From NCBI GenBank assembly GCA_944321165.1, contig CALUKE010000004.1:186001-250000 (forward strand): a stretch of DNA of 64,000 nucleotides, read 5' to 3'. The position numbers were made by a program, and so were the translations under genes. Each line of letters begins with the position of its first letter. Position 1 is the stretch's first letter. The notes beneath the pieces were generated by a model. It saw only the letters and a list, made by a program, of their open reading frames with translations. It had not been told where the DNA came from and did not search any database. This DNA is from an uncultured Odoribacter sp. Its GTDB lineage: Bacteria > Bacteroidota > Bacteroidia > Bacteroidales > Marinifilaceae. Shown here piece by piece: positions 8,566-20,942 of this stretch.

Positions 8566-8573
8566 TAATTTTG
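8566..8573 (+). promoter_or_regulatory. Candidate -7 box for purF-like gene
   Basis: TAATTTTG lies 25 bp before the start codon, in the divergent gap with the SulP gene. Confidence 0.45.
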
Positions 8574-8598
8574 CCCTTTCTAATCAAATGACTACTAT

Positions 8599-10017
8599 AT
8601 GAGCGGATTTTTTGGTTGCGTATCACGCAAAGAATGTGTTGCCGATGTTTTCTACGGTACAGACTATCATTCCCACCTGGGAACAAAAAAGGCCGGTATG
8701 GCTTTCTACAACGGAGAAGATTTTGTTCGGTCGATTCACAGCATAGAAAGTGCTTACTTCCGGAATAAATTCGAACCCGACCTGGAACGCTTCATCGGCT
8801 CCTATTTAGGAATCGGGGTTATCAGCGACCTGGAATCGCAACCCATCACAGTCACCTCCCACCTGGGACGCTTCGCTGTCGTAAATGTAGGCCGCATCGA
8901 CAATCTGGAAGAAATATCCGCCCAACTACTGAAAGAAAAGATCCATTTTGCAGAGATGTCCGGATCGGCCATCAATCCGACAGAAGTCATCAGCATTCTG
9001 ATCAACCAGGGAGAGACTTTTAAGGAAGGTATCGAAAATGTCTACCGGACCGTCAAAGGTTCCTGTTCTTTCCTGATCCTGACCGACAGCTGCATCTATG
9101 CCGCCCGGGATAAATTCGGACGAACCCCCATCATCATCGGGAAAAACGAATTCGGCTATGTCGTAGCCAGCGAAAGCTCTTCATTCACCAATTTAGGCTA
9201 CAACATCGTCCGGGACTTGGGTCCCCACGAAGCCGTTCGGGTATCGAAAGACGGCATCACCCCGATTATCTCGGCCGGTTGCCGCAAACAGATCTGTTCC
9301 TTCCTGTGGGTATACTACGGTTATCCCTCCGCCTATTACGAAGGCATCAACGTCGAAGATGCCCGCTACCGTTGCGGAGCGGCCATGGCCCAGCGGGACG
9401 AACTGACCCCCGATTTTGCTGCCGGCATTCCGGATTCCGGCGTAGGACATGCCATCGGCTACGCCAACGAAAAGCATATCCCCTACAAAAGGCCTTTTGT
9501 AAAATATACCCCGACCTGGCCCCGCAGCTTCATGCCCCAAAACCAGAACATGCGGGATCTGGTGGCCAAAATGAAACTGCTGCCGAACGAGGCGTTCACC
9601 CGGGACGCTAAAATCGTATTCCTGGACGACTCCATCGTACGGGGCACTCAATTGAAAGACAACGTCGTAAAACTGCGGGAATGCGGAGTCAAAGAAGTTC
9701 ACATCCGTATTGCCTGCCCGCCGCTGATCTATCCTTGCTGCTTCCTGAACTTCTCAACTTCCCGCTCGACTTTCGATCTGTTCGCCCGCCGGGTCATCCG
9801 GGATCTGGAAGGCACCTCCCAGCTGACCGAAGAAATATTGAAACCGTATTCCGATCCGGACTCCGAGAAATACAAGGAAATGGTGAAAGTGATGTGCCAG
9901 CATCTGCAACTGGACTCTCTCCAATTCCAGCGTTTGGACGATCTGGTAAAAGCCATCGGTTTACCGAAAGAACAACTTTGCACACACTGCTGGGATAATT
10001 CCAGTTATATGGAATAA
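8599..10017 (+). CDS. Amidophosphoribosyltransferase-like protein lacking catalytic Cys2
   Basis: A 472-residue PurF-type protein with an N-terminal class II glutamine amidotransferase fold and a C-terminal phosphoribosyltransferase domain. The PRPP-binding loop is intact (residues 339-351, 'IVFLDDSIVRGTQ'), and 'WVYYGYPSAYYEG' and 'IPDSGVGHAIGYA' match the family. The N terminus begins M-S-G-F-F-G-C, whereas a working PurF has Cys directly after the initiator Met as the glutaminase nucleophile. Here position 2 is Ser and the nearest Cys is residue 7. The protein may use free ammonia, may be a regulator, or may act with a partner glutaminase. From memory, a PurF-like paralogue without Cys2 is widespread in Bacteroidetes, so this is probably not a mutation. 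It stands alone, with its own promoter and terminator. Confidence 0.85.
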   Translation: MSGFFGCVSRKECVADVFYGTDYHSHLGTKKAGMAFYNGEDFVRSIHSIESAYFRNKFEPDLERFIGSYLGIGVISDLESQPITVTSHLGRFAVVNVGRIDNLEEISAQLLKEKIHFAEMSGSAINPTEVISILINQGETFKEGIENVYRTVKGSCSFLILTDSCIYAARDKFGRTPIIIGKNEFGYVVASESSSFTNLGYNIVRDLGPHEAVRVSKDGITPIISAGCRKQICSFLWVYYGYPSAYYEGINVEDARYRCGAAMAQRDELTPDFAAGIPDSGVGHAIGYANEKHIPYKRPFVKYTPTWPRSFMPQNQNMRDLVAKMKLLPNEAFTRDAKIVFLDDSIVRGTQLKDNVVKLRECGVKEVHIRIACPPLIYPCCFLNFSTSRSTFDLFARRVIRDLEGTSQLTEEILKPYSDPDSEKYKEMVKVMCQHLQLDSLQFQRLDDLVKAIGLPKEQLCTHCWDNSSYME

Positions 10018-10041
10018 ATCTCCGGCCCGTACCTTTCTCTG

Positions 10042-10089
10042 ACTCCATCAAAAAATTTCCTGATTGACAGGAACTGTAAATGATGGAGT
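10042..10089 (+). terminator. Terminator after purF-like gene
   Basis: ACTCCATCA at 10042-10050 pairs with TGATGGAGT at 10081-10089, with a smaller TTCCTG/CAGGAA hairpin inside, and is followed by a run of T residues. Confidence 0.75.
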
Positions 10090-10141
10090 TTTTTTTGGCC
10101 CTTTTTAAATCATTTTTTAACCATAGAAGTGTTAATTTTAC

Positions 10142-10149
10142 TATTTTTG
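10142..10149 (+). promoter_or_regulatory. Candidate -7 box TATTTTTG for the beta-galactosidase gene
   Basis: A full match to TAnnTTTG lies 32 bp before the start codon and downstream of the preceding terminator. No clear -33 box was found. Confidence 0.45.
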
Positions 10150-10169
10150 GACTGAAATTGTCGTGTTAA

Positions 10170-13274
<3,105 letters not shown>

Positions 13275-13291
13275 AACAGACCGAAGCCAGG

Positions 13292-13324
13292 AACAGAGGA
13301 AACTCCGACGGAGTTTCCTCTGTT
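13292..13324 (+). terminator. Terminator after beta-galactosidase
   Basis: A perfect 15-bp stem (AACAGAGGAAACTCC and complement) with a 3-nt loop is followed by a T run. Confidence 0.92.
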
Positions 13325-13439
13325 TTTATATCTGATTTTCAATGATTTTAAAAATATTCCTGATTTTTTTTGAAAAAAATTCTTTTCCCATTCAATGAAA
13401 AGCATCCTCTTTCCGTATTCGTAATAAAAGGAAACAGAC

Positions 13440-14579
13440 ATGCTGAATCATCAAGACATCGACTCCCTGTTATTAAAATACCTGTTGCAGGAAACCACAC
13501 CGGCAGAAAACGAGTCTGTAGAAAAATGGCTCAAGGAACAACCGGAACATACCCATTATTTCAGGCAGTTCCAAAAATGCCACCTTCACCTGCAGGCAGC
13601 TCTGCAATCCGAACAAATCCAGGGCCGCTACCCGGAATTCGCCCGTAAAATGCACCGCAGGACAATCCTGCGCCGCCTGTCCCGCATCGCCGCCATTCTC
13701 CTGCTCATTTTAGGGAGTGGCCTCTGTCTCTATCTTTTACGTTCTCCCGAACAAACAGAAGCGCTTTCGCTGGCAGAAACCACCATCCATCCCGGTTCCT
13801 CACAGGCCATTCTGCACCTGTCTTCCGGACAAAGTATTCCCGTTCATACCACCTCCCGACAATTGCAGGAAGAGGATGGAACCATCATCCGGATCAGCGA
13901 CCAGGGAAGCCTGAATTATTCACAAGCCGCCAATGAAACGGGATCTGATCTGATCAATCGCTTGGAGATTCCCCGAGGCGGAGAATTTAAAATCAGACTG
14001 GCCGACGGTACAGAAATCTGGCTGAACGCAGAAAGCGAATTGCAATACCCGACGGCCTTCTCAAGCGCCGAAAGAACAGTAAGACTCCGGGGAGAGGCCT
14101 ATTTCAAGGTCGCCAAAGATCCCGACCGTCCCTTTCTGGTAGAAGTCGGAGCTATCAAAATCAAAGTCTACGGTACCCAGTTCAACATCAACACCCAATA
14201 CCGGGACCACATCGAAACCGTATTGGTCAGCGGCAGTATCAGCATCGAGCACCAAGGCCAGGAAACCCGGTTGCAACCGTCCCAGAAAGCGGAATACCGT
14301 TCCTCCGGCGAACTCATCATCGAAGAGGTCAACCCGCTTCCTTACATCGCCTGGAAAGACGGCAACTTCCTGTTCCAGAACGAATCCCTGGAAACAATCA
14401 TGGAAAAGCTCTCCCGCTGGTATGATCTGGAGGTATTTTATGCCAACGAAGAAGTGAAAAAAATCCGTTTATCCGGAATGTTGGAAAGATATAAAAACGC
14501 CGAAGAGCTTTTTCAACATTTTGAAAAAATCTCGAAAGCCCGTTTTAGCACCCGAGGAAATACGGTCACCGTACAGTAA
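13440..14579 (+). CDS. FecR-type anti-sigma factor, without adjacent sigma gene
   Basis: A 379-residue protein. The cytoplasmic N terminus (about 1-75, 'LLKYLLQETTPAENESVEKWLKEQPEH') is the sigma-binding part. One membrane segment follows near residues 81-100. The periplasmic FecR domain contains 'IPRGGEFKIRLADGTEIWLNAESELQYP' and 'RTVRLRGEAYFKVAKDPDRPFLVEV'. The C terminus is a DUF4974/STN-like domain ('LETIMEKLSRWYDLEVFYANEEVKKI'). In the usual circuit the SusC STN domain signals to FecR, which releases an ECF sigma factor. Here no sigma gene lies upstream; the preceding gene is a terminated beta-galactosidase. The start is preceded by AAAAGGA. It is followed after 111 bp by its SusC. Confidence 0.93.
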   Translation: MLNHQDIDSLLLKYLLQETTPAENESVEKWLKEQPEHTHYFRQFQKCHLHLQAALQSEQIQGRYPEFARKMHRRTILRRLSRIAAILLLILGSGLCLYLLRSPEQTEALSLAETTIHPGSSQAILHLSSGQSIPVHTTSRQLQEEDGTIIRISDQGSLNYSQAANETGSDLINRLEIPRGGEFKIRLADGTEIWLNAESELQYPTAFSSAERTVRLRGEAYFKVAKDPDRPFLVEVGAIKIKVYGTQFNINTQYRDHIETVLVSGSISIEHQGQETRLQPSQKAEYRSSGELIIEEVNPLPYIAWKDGNFLFQNESLETIMEKLSRWYDLEVFYANEEVKKIRLSGMLERYKNAEELFQHFEKISKARFSTRGNTVTVQ

Positions 14580-14690
14580 GGCACCTAACACCAAACAGCC
14601 GGAGATGCACCACCATCCCCAGCTGTCACTCGATAAAAAGACAGCCTACAAGCAGCAGCTGTCCATTGTTTTACCTCAAAATACAAATTT

Positions 14691-17600
14691 ATGGAATGTA
14701 AACGAATCTTTGTCCATTCGGACCTAAAAAGATTAAAAATTGTCAGAATCATGAAGCTGTTCTCCATTTTTATGCTGGTATTCACCTTAGGAAGTCACGC
14801 TTCCGTTTATTCACAAGACCAGTTAATTTCTTTAAACCTGAAGCAATGCGATATCAATACGCTGCTGCAAGAAATATGGAAACAAACCGGCCTGCGCTTC
14901 GTCTATAACGAACAGGACATCACCGGTCTGAAACAGCTGGATGTCCAAGCCGATCAACAGAAGGTAAAAGATGTTCTCGAACGGGTATTCAAAAACACTC
15001 CTTATCAATGCTCTTACGAAAACGATGTCATTTACATCCTCCCTCGTCCGGCAGCCACTCTTCCGCAAAGCAAAGAAGAACGGGTCATTCTTTCCGGGAA
15101 GATCACCGATAAAAACGGTCAGCCCCTCCCCGGAGTAACCGTCTTCCTTGGAAATTCAGACATCGGAACCTCTTCCGACATCGAAGGCAATTATCAATTG
15201 TCCATACCGAAAGGGACCGCCGTCGACATCATCTACTCCTTCATCGGCATGAAAAGAGTAAGCTATCACTTCCCGGCAACGGACAATGTCCATCACAATG
15301 TAGTATTGGAAGAAGACAACGTAAAACTGCAGGATGTCGTCGTTATCGGTTACGGCACAAAATCGAAACGCGATGTCACCAGCTCCGTTTCTTCCGTTTC
15401 GGCAGAAGACATGCAAAAATTCAACAACGGAGCCGCCTCCTTTGACAACCTGCTGGGTGGAGCCATCAAAGGTGTCCTGGTACAGCAAAGCTCCGGGAAA
15501 CCGGGTTCTGCGTCCACCATCAATGTCCGGGGAATCACCTCTCCGGTATCCGGAAGTACGAACGAACCGCTGTACGTCATCGACGGAGTACCTTTCTTCG
15601 CCACCAAAAACGAAGATGCACTGAATCCTCTGTTGGGCATTTCCCCCAACGACATCGAAAGCATCGACATACTGAAAGATGCTGCCGCCACCTCCATTTA
15701 CGGATCACGGGGTGCCAACGGAGTGATCATCGTCAATACCAAAAACGGGCAGCGGAATCAGAAAATGCGCATCAACGCCGGCTACACCCTGTCCATCGGT
15801 AATCCGGTAAAAACCTACAAACCGTTGAACCGCCAGGAATACCTGGACCTGCAGGACAACATCATCCGCAACACCCTCCAGGCAGTCAATCAGGGACAAA
15901 TCGACCCCTACGAACTGGCCTACTCCGCTCCCGGTTTTATGGACCAGGCCACGGCTGAAATGTTCTACATGCCTTACGTCGATTTAGGTATCCGGCAAAG
16001 CTACGATGAATCCGGAAATCTGACCTTCCAGTACGACGGGCTGAACGAAAGCTATTTCGGCACTGCCGATACCGACTGGGTCAAGGAAACACAGAACAAA
16101 AATGCCCTTACCCACCAATACAACGTAGGTCTATATGGAGGTTCCGAACGGACGAATTACTCCTTCTCCTTCAATGCCATCAACCAGGACGGCACATACA
16201 TCAATGAAAAACTGGAACGCTACGGAGCACGCCTTGCCCTGGATTCAGACATTTCAAACCGTTTCAAGGCCGGAGCATCCCTGAACTACACCTATAGCAA
16301 GCGCAAACTCGGCAGCGACCTCTCCTATATGGGCAGTACCAAAGAATGGATTTTCCGGCCGGACGTGCCGGTAAAAAATGAAGACGGATCCTGGTATGCC
16401 CCGGACGGAGCCATGCTCTATTATTCTTTCTGCACCCTGGCCAATCCGGTAGCAGCCCGTCAAAAACAAAACAAAAACCAGTCGCATCAATTCATCGGAA
16501 GCAGTTATCTGGAATATAAAATTCTGGAAGGGCTGAAAATCCGGGGAGACATCAACCTCTCTGTTTACAACGACCACGGCGACATGTTCTATCCCAGTTA
16601 TACCATGGACGACATGTACAGTTTTTACGGAATGGACCCGCTGAATATGGGCATAGACAGCCGCAACCAGATTGCCAACAGCTCCATCAATTTCCGGGCG
16701 GACTACGAATTGAGGAAAAACAGACACCACGCCCAGTTCATGGTGGGATACGCCTGGGATCGCACCTTTACGGAAAATTCATTTTTCTCGTTCAGCAACT
16801 ATCCGGACGACGAGGTACTGACCAATATCTCTTCTGCCGGCAATCTCGACACCTATTCCGGAAGCAAGAGCAGCAGCGGTCTGAACTCCGTATACGCACG
16901 TGCCAGCTACAATTATAATGACAAATACCTGGCAGAAGTGAATTTCCGTTCCGATGCCTCTTCCAAATTCGGTCCCGGCAACAAACGTGCCTATTTCCCG
17001 GCCCTTTCCTTAGGATGGCGGATGAGCGAAGAAAAATTCCTGAAAAACGCCGCTTTCCTGAGCGACCTGAAACTGCGTTTCAGCATCGGACAAACCGGGT
17101 CCACCAATGTAGACGATTTCACCTACCGTCAGTTCTTCACCCGCAGCAGCAGCGTCCTCTACGAAGGCACTCCGGGCATCATTCCCAGTACCACCTTCCC
17201 GAACAACGATATACGCTGGGAAATGACTACCGAATACAATGGAGGTCTCGACTTCTCATTCTTCGGATACCGGCTGTTCGGTAGCATCGACGCCTACTAC
17301 CGTTTCACCGACGGAGCCCTGGCCCCCTCTCCGCTGCCATTGGAAACAGGAGCAACCACCTTCTACTCCAACCTCATCGACATGTCAAACCGAGGCATCG
17401 AATTCGAAATCGGCGGACACATCCTCCAGAACGACCAGGTAACGTGGACCTCGAAATTCAACCTCTCCTTCAACCGGAACAAAGTGGAAAAATTCAACAA
17501 TGCCAACCTGAACGAATATCAGACCAAAGCCTACAAAGAGGGAGAACCGGCCGGTATCCTGCAAGGCTATGTCGTAGAAAAAATCTTCCAGGACGCCGAA

Positions 17601-18260
17601 GAAATCGCCAGACTGAACCAGAAAGCCCACGAACTGCATCCGGAAGTCGAATACTATCAAAATGCGACCACCGGTGTCGGCGATTACAAATACAAAGACC
17701 TGAACAACGACGGCATCATCACCAGCGAAGACCAGACGATCATCGCCACTCCCGAACCGAAATTCTTCGGCGGTTTTCTGAATACCGTCACTTACAAGAA
17801 TTTCACGTTCACTGCCGCCTTCCAGTTCTCTCAGGGCACCAAGTCCTACCTCAGCCAGCTTTCCATGGATGCCTATGGCATGTTGGGACAAAATATCTAC
17901 CGCGAACTGTACGGGAAAACCTGGTCTCCGTCGCACACCGATGCGAAATACGCCCGGCTGGTCGTCAACGATCCCAGCAATAACAGTCGGATTTCTGATA
18001 AATACGTATTCAACACATCCTATCTTCGGCTGAAAAACATCAGTCTTTCCTACTCGGTACCGCAGCGTATCCTGAACAAATTCAATATCCAGTCGGCCAT
18101 GATCTTCGCTTCCATGAGCAACCTCTGGACATTGACGCAATGGCCGGGACTCGATCCGGAAATGTTGAACACCTCGGCCGGTTTAGCCGGATACACGACC
18201 AACGATGATCCTTATCCGCTGAGTAAAACATTCTCCGTAGGCATCAAACTGGAATTTTAA
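14691..18260 (+). CDS. SusC/RagA-type TonB-dependent transporter with STN signalling domain
   Basis: A 1189-residue outer-membrane protein. A charged leader precedes the hydrophobic signal segment (about 21-38). Then come an STN domain (about 48-118, 'LNLKQCDINTLLQEIWKQTGLRF'), a carboxypeptidase-like beta-sandwich (132-208, 'SGKITDKNGQPLPGVTVFLG'), the TonB box region ('LQDVVVIGYGT' near 213-223), a plug ('DAAATSIYGSRGANGVIIVNT') and a 22-strand-type barrel ending in phenylalanine. The STN domain indicates control through a FecR anti-sigma factor, and the FecR gene lies directly upstream. With the downstream SusD it should form a lidded import complex. The cargo is unknown; no carbohydrate-active enzyme is within the operon, so a peptide-like cargo is possible. 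Confidence 0.95.
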   Translation: MECKRIFVHSDLKRLKIVRIMKLFSIFMLVFTLGSHASVYSQDQLISLNLKQCDINTLLQEIWKQTGLRFVYNEQDITGLKQLDVQADQQKVKDVLERVFKNTPYQCSYENDVIYILPRPAATLPQSKEERVILSGKITDKNGQPLPGVTVFLGNSDIGTSSDIEGNYQLSIPKGTAVDIIYSFIGMKRVSYHFPATDNVHHNVVLEEDNVKLQDVVVIGYGTKSKRDVTSSVSSVSAEDMQKFNNGAASFDNLLGGAIKGVLVQQSSGKPGSASTINVRGITSPVSGSTNEPLYVIDGVPFFATKNEDALNPLLGISPNDIESIDILKDAAATSIYGSRGANGVIIVNTKNGQRNQKMRINAGYTLSIGNPVKTYKPLNRQEYLDLQDNIIRNTLQAVNQGQIDPYELAYSAPGFMDQATAEMFYMPYVDLGIRQSYDESGNLTFQYDGLNESYFGTADTDWVKETQNKNALTHQYNVGLYGGSERTNYSFSFNAINQDGTYINEKLERYGARLALDSDISNRFKAGASLNYTYSKRKLGSDLSYMGSTKEWIFRPDVPVKNEDGSWYAPDGAMLYYSFCTLANPVAARQKQNKNQSHQFIGSSYLEYKILEGLKIRGDINLSVYNDHGDMFYPSYTMDDMYSFYGMDPLNMGIDSRNQIANSSINFRADYELRKNRHHAQFMVGYAWDRTFTENSFFSFSNYPDDEVLTNISSAGNLDTYSGSKSSSGLNSVYARASYNYNDKYLAEVNFRSDASSKFGPGNKRAYFPALSLGWRMSEEKFLKNAAFLSDLKLRFSIGQTGSTNVDDFTYRQFFTRSSSVLYEGTPGIIPSTTFPNNDIRWEMTTEYNGGLDFSFFGYRLFGSIDAYYRFTDGALAPSPLPLETGATTFYSNLIDMSNRGIEFEIGGHILQNDQVTWTSKFNLSFNRNKVEKFNNANLNEYQTKAYKEGEPAGILQGYVVEKIFQDAEEIARLNQKAHELHPEVEYYQNATTGVGDYKYKDLNNDGIITSEDQTIIATPEPKFFGGFLNTVTYKNFTFTAAFQFSQGTKSYLSQLSMDAYGMLGQNIYRELYGKTWSPSHTDAKYARLVVNDPSNNSRISDKYVFNTSYLRLKNISLSYSVPQRILNKFNIQSAMIFASMSNLWTLTQWPGLDPEMLNTSAGLAGYTTNDDPYPLSKTFSVGIKLEF

Positions 18261-18285
18261 GTCAAACTTTTAAACAAGCATTCGT

Positions 18286-19698
18286 ATGAAACTAATCCAT
18301 ATCATCGGTATCCTCCTGTTCACCAGTCTCTTTTCAGCCTGCGACCTGATAGGCGACATCGACAACATAAAACCCCAATATCAACTGGAGGAAGACAATT
18401 ACGTCACCAATACCAAAAGTGCCGAACAAGCATTGAACGGCGTCTACCAAAGCTGGAGAGCCTGGGGCATTTCCCCCTTCCGGGTACATCTTTCGGTACT
18501 CTCCGGAGGCATCACCACGGTCGGCGAGATTTCCGGTATCTCCGGTTTTTCGACCAACGATGTCGAAATCGACAACATCGCCATACAGGATTTATACAGC
18601 AGTCTCTACAATACCATCAATTCGGCCAACTACCTGATCGAAGCATTGGAAGCCGGCCGCGCCATCGGTTTGGATCCGACCCGGAAAGACGAGATCATCG
18701 GAGAATGCAAATTCCACCGGGCCATGGCTCATTTCATGCTATTGCGTCAATTCGGACAATTCTACGACGAACAATCGGAATACGGCATCGTCCTGCGCAA
18801 AGAACCCTATCGTCCAGGCACTGCCATTGCCAAACGCGATAAGGTGGCAGACTGCTATGCTTTCATTCTACAGGATCTCTCCGATGCCAGCGACAAGGCA
18901 CCCGAAGCGCTGACCGCCGGTTCCCGGATCACCCGTCTGACAGCCAAAGCCCTCAAGGCCCGGGTACTGCTTTATCAGAAAAATTACTCCCAGGCAGCCC
19001 AGCTGGCCCAGGAGGTAATCAACGAAGCCCCGAATTACGGATATGGTCTGGAAACAAACGACTGGTCGCAACTGTTTCTGTTGCACTACAATCATCCGGA
19101 AGTGCTGTTTGCCCCCTACACCTACGGGGCTGAAGAAAATTGTGCCATCAGCATCGAACGAACCATGACCAGTGCTTACACCAATACCCTCTCCTCCGAA
19201 TGGGCCGCCCAATCGGGAGACCTGGAAGCCGATCCGAGATTTGCCGCCACTTTCCAGAACTCCAGTTCCAAAACCGGCAACGGGAAATATCCCTATGCGG
19301 CCAGTGACCGCAACTCTGTCGGAAACGGTTATATCTTCATCCGCCTGGGAGAAGTATACCTCATCCACGCAGAAGCGGAAGCCCGCCAGGGAAGCGCCCA
19401 CTATGCAGAAGCCCGGGCCAGTCTGAAAACCGTCACCGACCGGGCCGGATATCCGGAAGACCTGGTCGACAACATCCCGGACAATAAACTGCTGGAAGCC
19501 ATCCGTCAACACAAATGGCTCGAACTGGTGGCAGAAAATGGCGAAGAATGGTTCGACCTGGTCCGTTACACCCAATCCGGAGATTTAGCCTACGGAAGTG
19601 TCAAATCCTCGCTGACAAGCGAATGGCAGCTGATACTCCCCATCCCGGAAAAAGCCCGTTCAGGAAATAAACTTTTAACCCAAAATCCACAATATTAA
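18286..19698 (+). CDS. SusD/RagB-type surface lipoprotein
   Basis: A 470-residue lipoprotein with a lipobox ending at Cys19 ('SLFSAC'). The SusD fold is supported by 'SAEQALNGVYQSWRAWG' near the N terminus, 'ECKFHRAMAHFMLLRQFGQFYDE', 'RLTAKALKARVLLYQKNYSQAAQLAQEVI' and the C-terminal 'FIRLGEVYLIHAEAEARQGSAHYAEAR'. It forms the ligand-binding lid over the SusC protein encoded 25 bp upstream. It is slightly shorter than many SusD proteins. The next gene begins 4 bp after its stop codon. Confidence 0.94.
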   Translation: MKLIHIIGILLFTSLFSACDLIGDIDNIKPQYQLEEDNYVTNTKSAEQALNGVYQSWRAWGISPFRVHLSVLSGGITTVGEISGISGFSTNDVEIDNIAIQDLYSSLYNTINSANYLIEALEAGRAIGLDPTRKDEIIGECKFHRAMAHFMLLRQFGQFYDEQSEYGIVLRKEPYRPGTAIAKRDKVADCYAFILQDLSDASDKAPEALTAGSRITRLTAKALKARVLLYQKNYSQAAQLAQEVINEAPNYGYGLETNDWSQLFLLHYNHPEVLFAPYTYGAEENCAISIERTMTSAYTNTLSSEWAAQSGDLEADPRFAATFQNSSSKTGNGKYPYAASDRNSVGNGYIFIRLGEVYLIHAEAEARQGSAHYAEARASLKTVTDRAGYPEDLVDNIPDNKLLEAIRQHKWLELVAENGEEWFDLVRYTQSGDLAYGSVKSSLTSEWQLILPIPEKARSGNKLLTQNPQY

Positions 19699-19702
19699 TT
19701 AC

Positions 19703-20893
19703 ATGAGAAAAATTATTTTATCATTCACTTGTTTGGCAGGACTCTGCGCCTGCCAAACCCAACACGACGGTTACACCATAAACGGTCGCATTGCCGGTAA
19801 CAGCGAAGGCATGAAAGTACAATTGATGGATGAAACGGATTATCCGCCGACCGTCATCGACAGTACAGTCATCCGGCAAGGAAAATTCCAGCTGAAAGGC
19901 AAGATCGAACAGCCGGGCAGATACCTGTTGGCCATCGACAAAACCGGCGCAGGCGATCCGGCCGATATGCTGGCCAGCCGTTTCTACCTGGAAAATGCCG
20001 ACATCAGCTATTCCGGTCATATCGACAGCCTGCGCACCTTCTATTGGAGCGATGAAAGTTTCCGCAAGGATCCGGTCATCCGGGGGTCCGCCTCCCAGGA
20101 TCTGTTCATGCAATACCTGAACAGCACCGCCGCCCTGCGCAAAGAAAGCAGCGACATCAACCAGCAATATTACGAGAGTTACCTGCAACCGGCCCTGTCA
20201 GGACAATTCAACACCGAAGCCGGTATCGCTCTCATCAAGCGACAAAACGAAATCACCCGGCAAATCGAAGTCGCCCAATGGGAATTCATCGAAAAAAATC
20301 CCGGCACGATCGTGGGTTACGACCTGGCCCTGCAATTCCTGCAAGGGATGTACGTCAATCTGACGGCACCACAACTTTCCCGGCTCGCTGACATCATCTC
20401 CGGAGCCTGGAGCGCCCGGCCGGACATGGTCGAAAACTTTAAAGCCCTTGTCGAAAAAGCCAGGAAGATGGCCATCGGAGAAAAATACCAGGACATCGAA
20501 CTGATGAATCCGGCAGGAGAAATGGTCAAACTCTCCGAACATGTACCCGCCGGCAAATACGTCATGTTGGAATTCTGGGCCTCCTGGTGCGGTCCCTGCC
20601 GGGGAGAAATTCCTCACCTCCGCCATGTTTACCAGGAATACCGGGACAAGGGCTTCGAGATCGTCAGCATCTCCGTGGACGAGAACAAGGCTGACTGGGA
20701 AAAAGCCATGAAAGAAGAAAAAATGGTCTGGCCGCAACTGTGCGATCCTCAGGGGCTCCAGGGAACCGTCACACAAACCTATAATATCACCGGCGTCCCG
20801 ACCTGTCTCATCCTCGATCCCGAAGGTCGCATCTTTAAAACCGACATGCGGGGAGCAGCCCTGGACGAAGTATTACAGGAACTGTACCCATAA
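19703..20893 (+). CDS. TlpA-like thioredoxin lipoprotein with DUF4369-type N terminus
   Basis: A 396-residue lipoprotein (lipobox LCAC, Cys17). The N-terminal part resembles DUF4369 ('YTINGRIAGNSEGMKVQLMD'), the middle is helical, and the C-terminal 140 residues are an AhpC/TSA-TlpA thioredoxin domain with active site C296-G-P-C299 in 'FWASWCGPCRGE'. Such proteins reduce disulfides in the periplasm. Their frequent place downstream of SusCD suggests help in processing or folding cysteine-containing cargo or partner proteins. It is the last gene of the operon and is followed directly by a terminator. Confidence 0.92.
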   Translation: MRKIILSFTCLAGLCACQTQHDGYTINGRIAGNSEGMKVQLMDETDYPPTVIDSTVIRQGKFQLKGKIEQPGRYLLAIDKTGAGDPADMLASRFYLENADISYSGHIDSLRTFYWSDESFRKDPVIRGSASQDLFMQYLNSTAALRKESSDINQQYYESYLQPALSGQFNTEAGIALIKRQNEITRQIEVAQWEFIEKNPGTIVGYDLALQFLQGMYVNLTAPQLSRLADIISGAWSARPDMVENFKALVEKARKMAIGEKYQDIELMNPAGEMVKLSEHVPAGKYVMLEFWASWCGPCRGEIPHLRHVYQEYRDKGFEIVSISVDENKADWEKAMKEEKMVWPQLCDPQGLQGTVTQTYNITGVPTCLILDPEGRIFKTDMRGAALDEVLQELYP

Positions 20894-20927
20894 AGCAAAA
20901 ACCTCCGGATTCCCGGAGGTTTTTGCT
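20894..20927. terminator. Bidirectional terminator between TlpA-like and lipoprotein genes
   Basis: A perfect 15-bp stem (AGCAAAAACCTCCGG and complement) with a 4-nt loop separates two convergent genes and contains A/T runs on both arms. Confidence 0.92.
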
Positions 20928-20942
20928 TTCCTTACATCGGCA

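Noticed and set aside
6884-8602. A 572-codon plus-strand frame opposite the SulP gene
   Set aside because: It is dominated by His, Arg and Gln and has no domain, while the minus strand encodes a complete SulP transporter.
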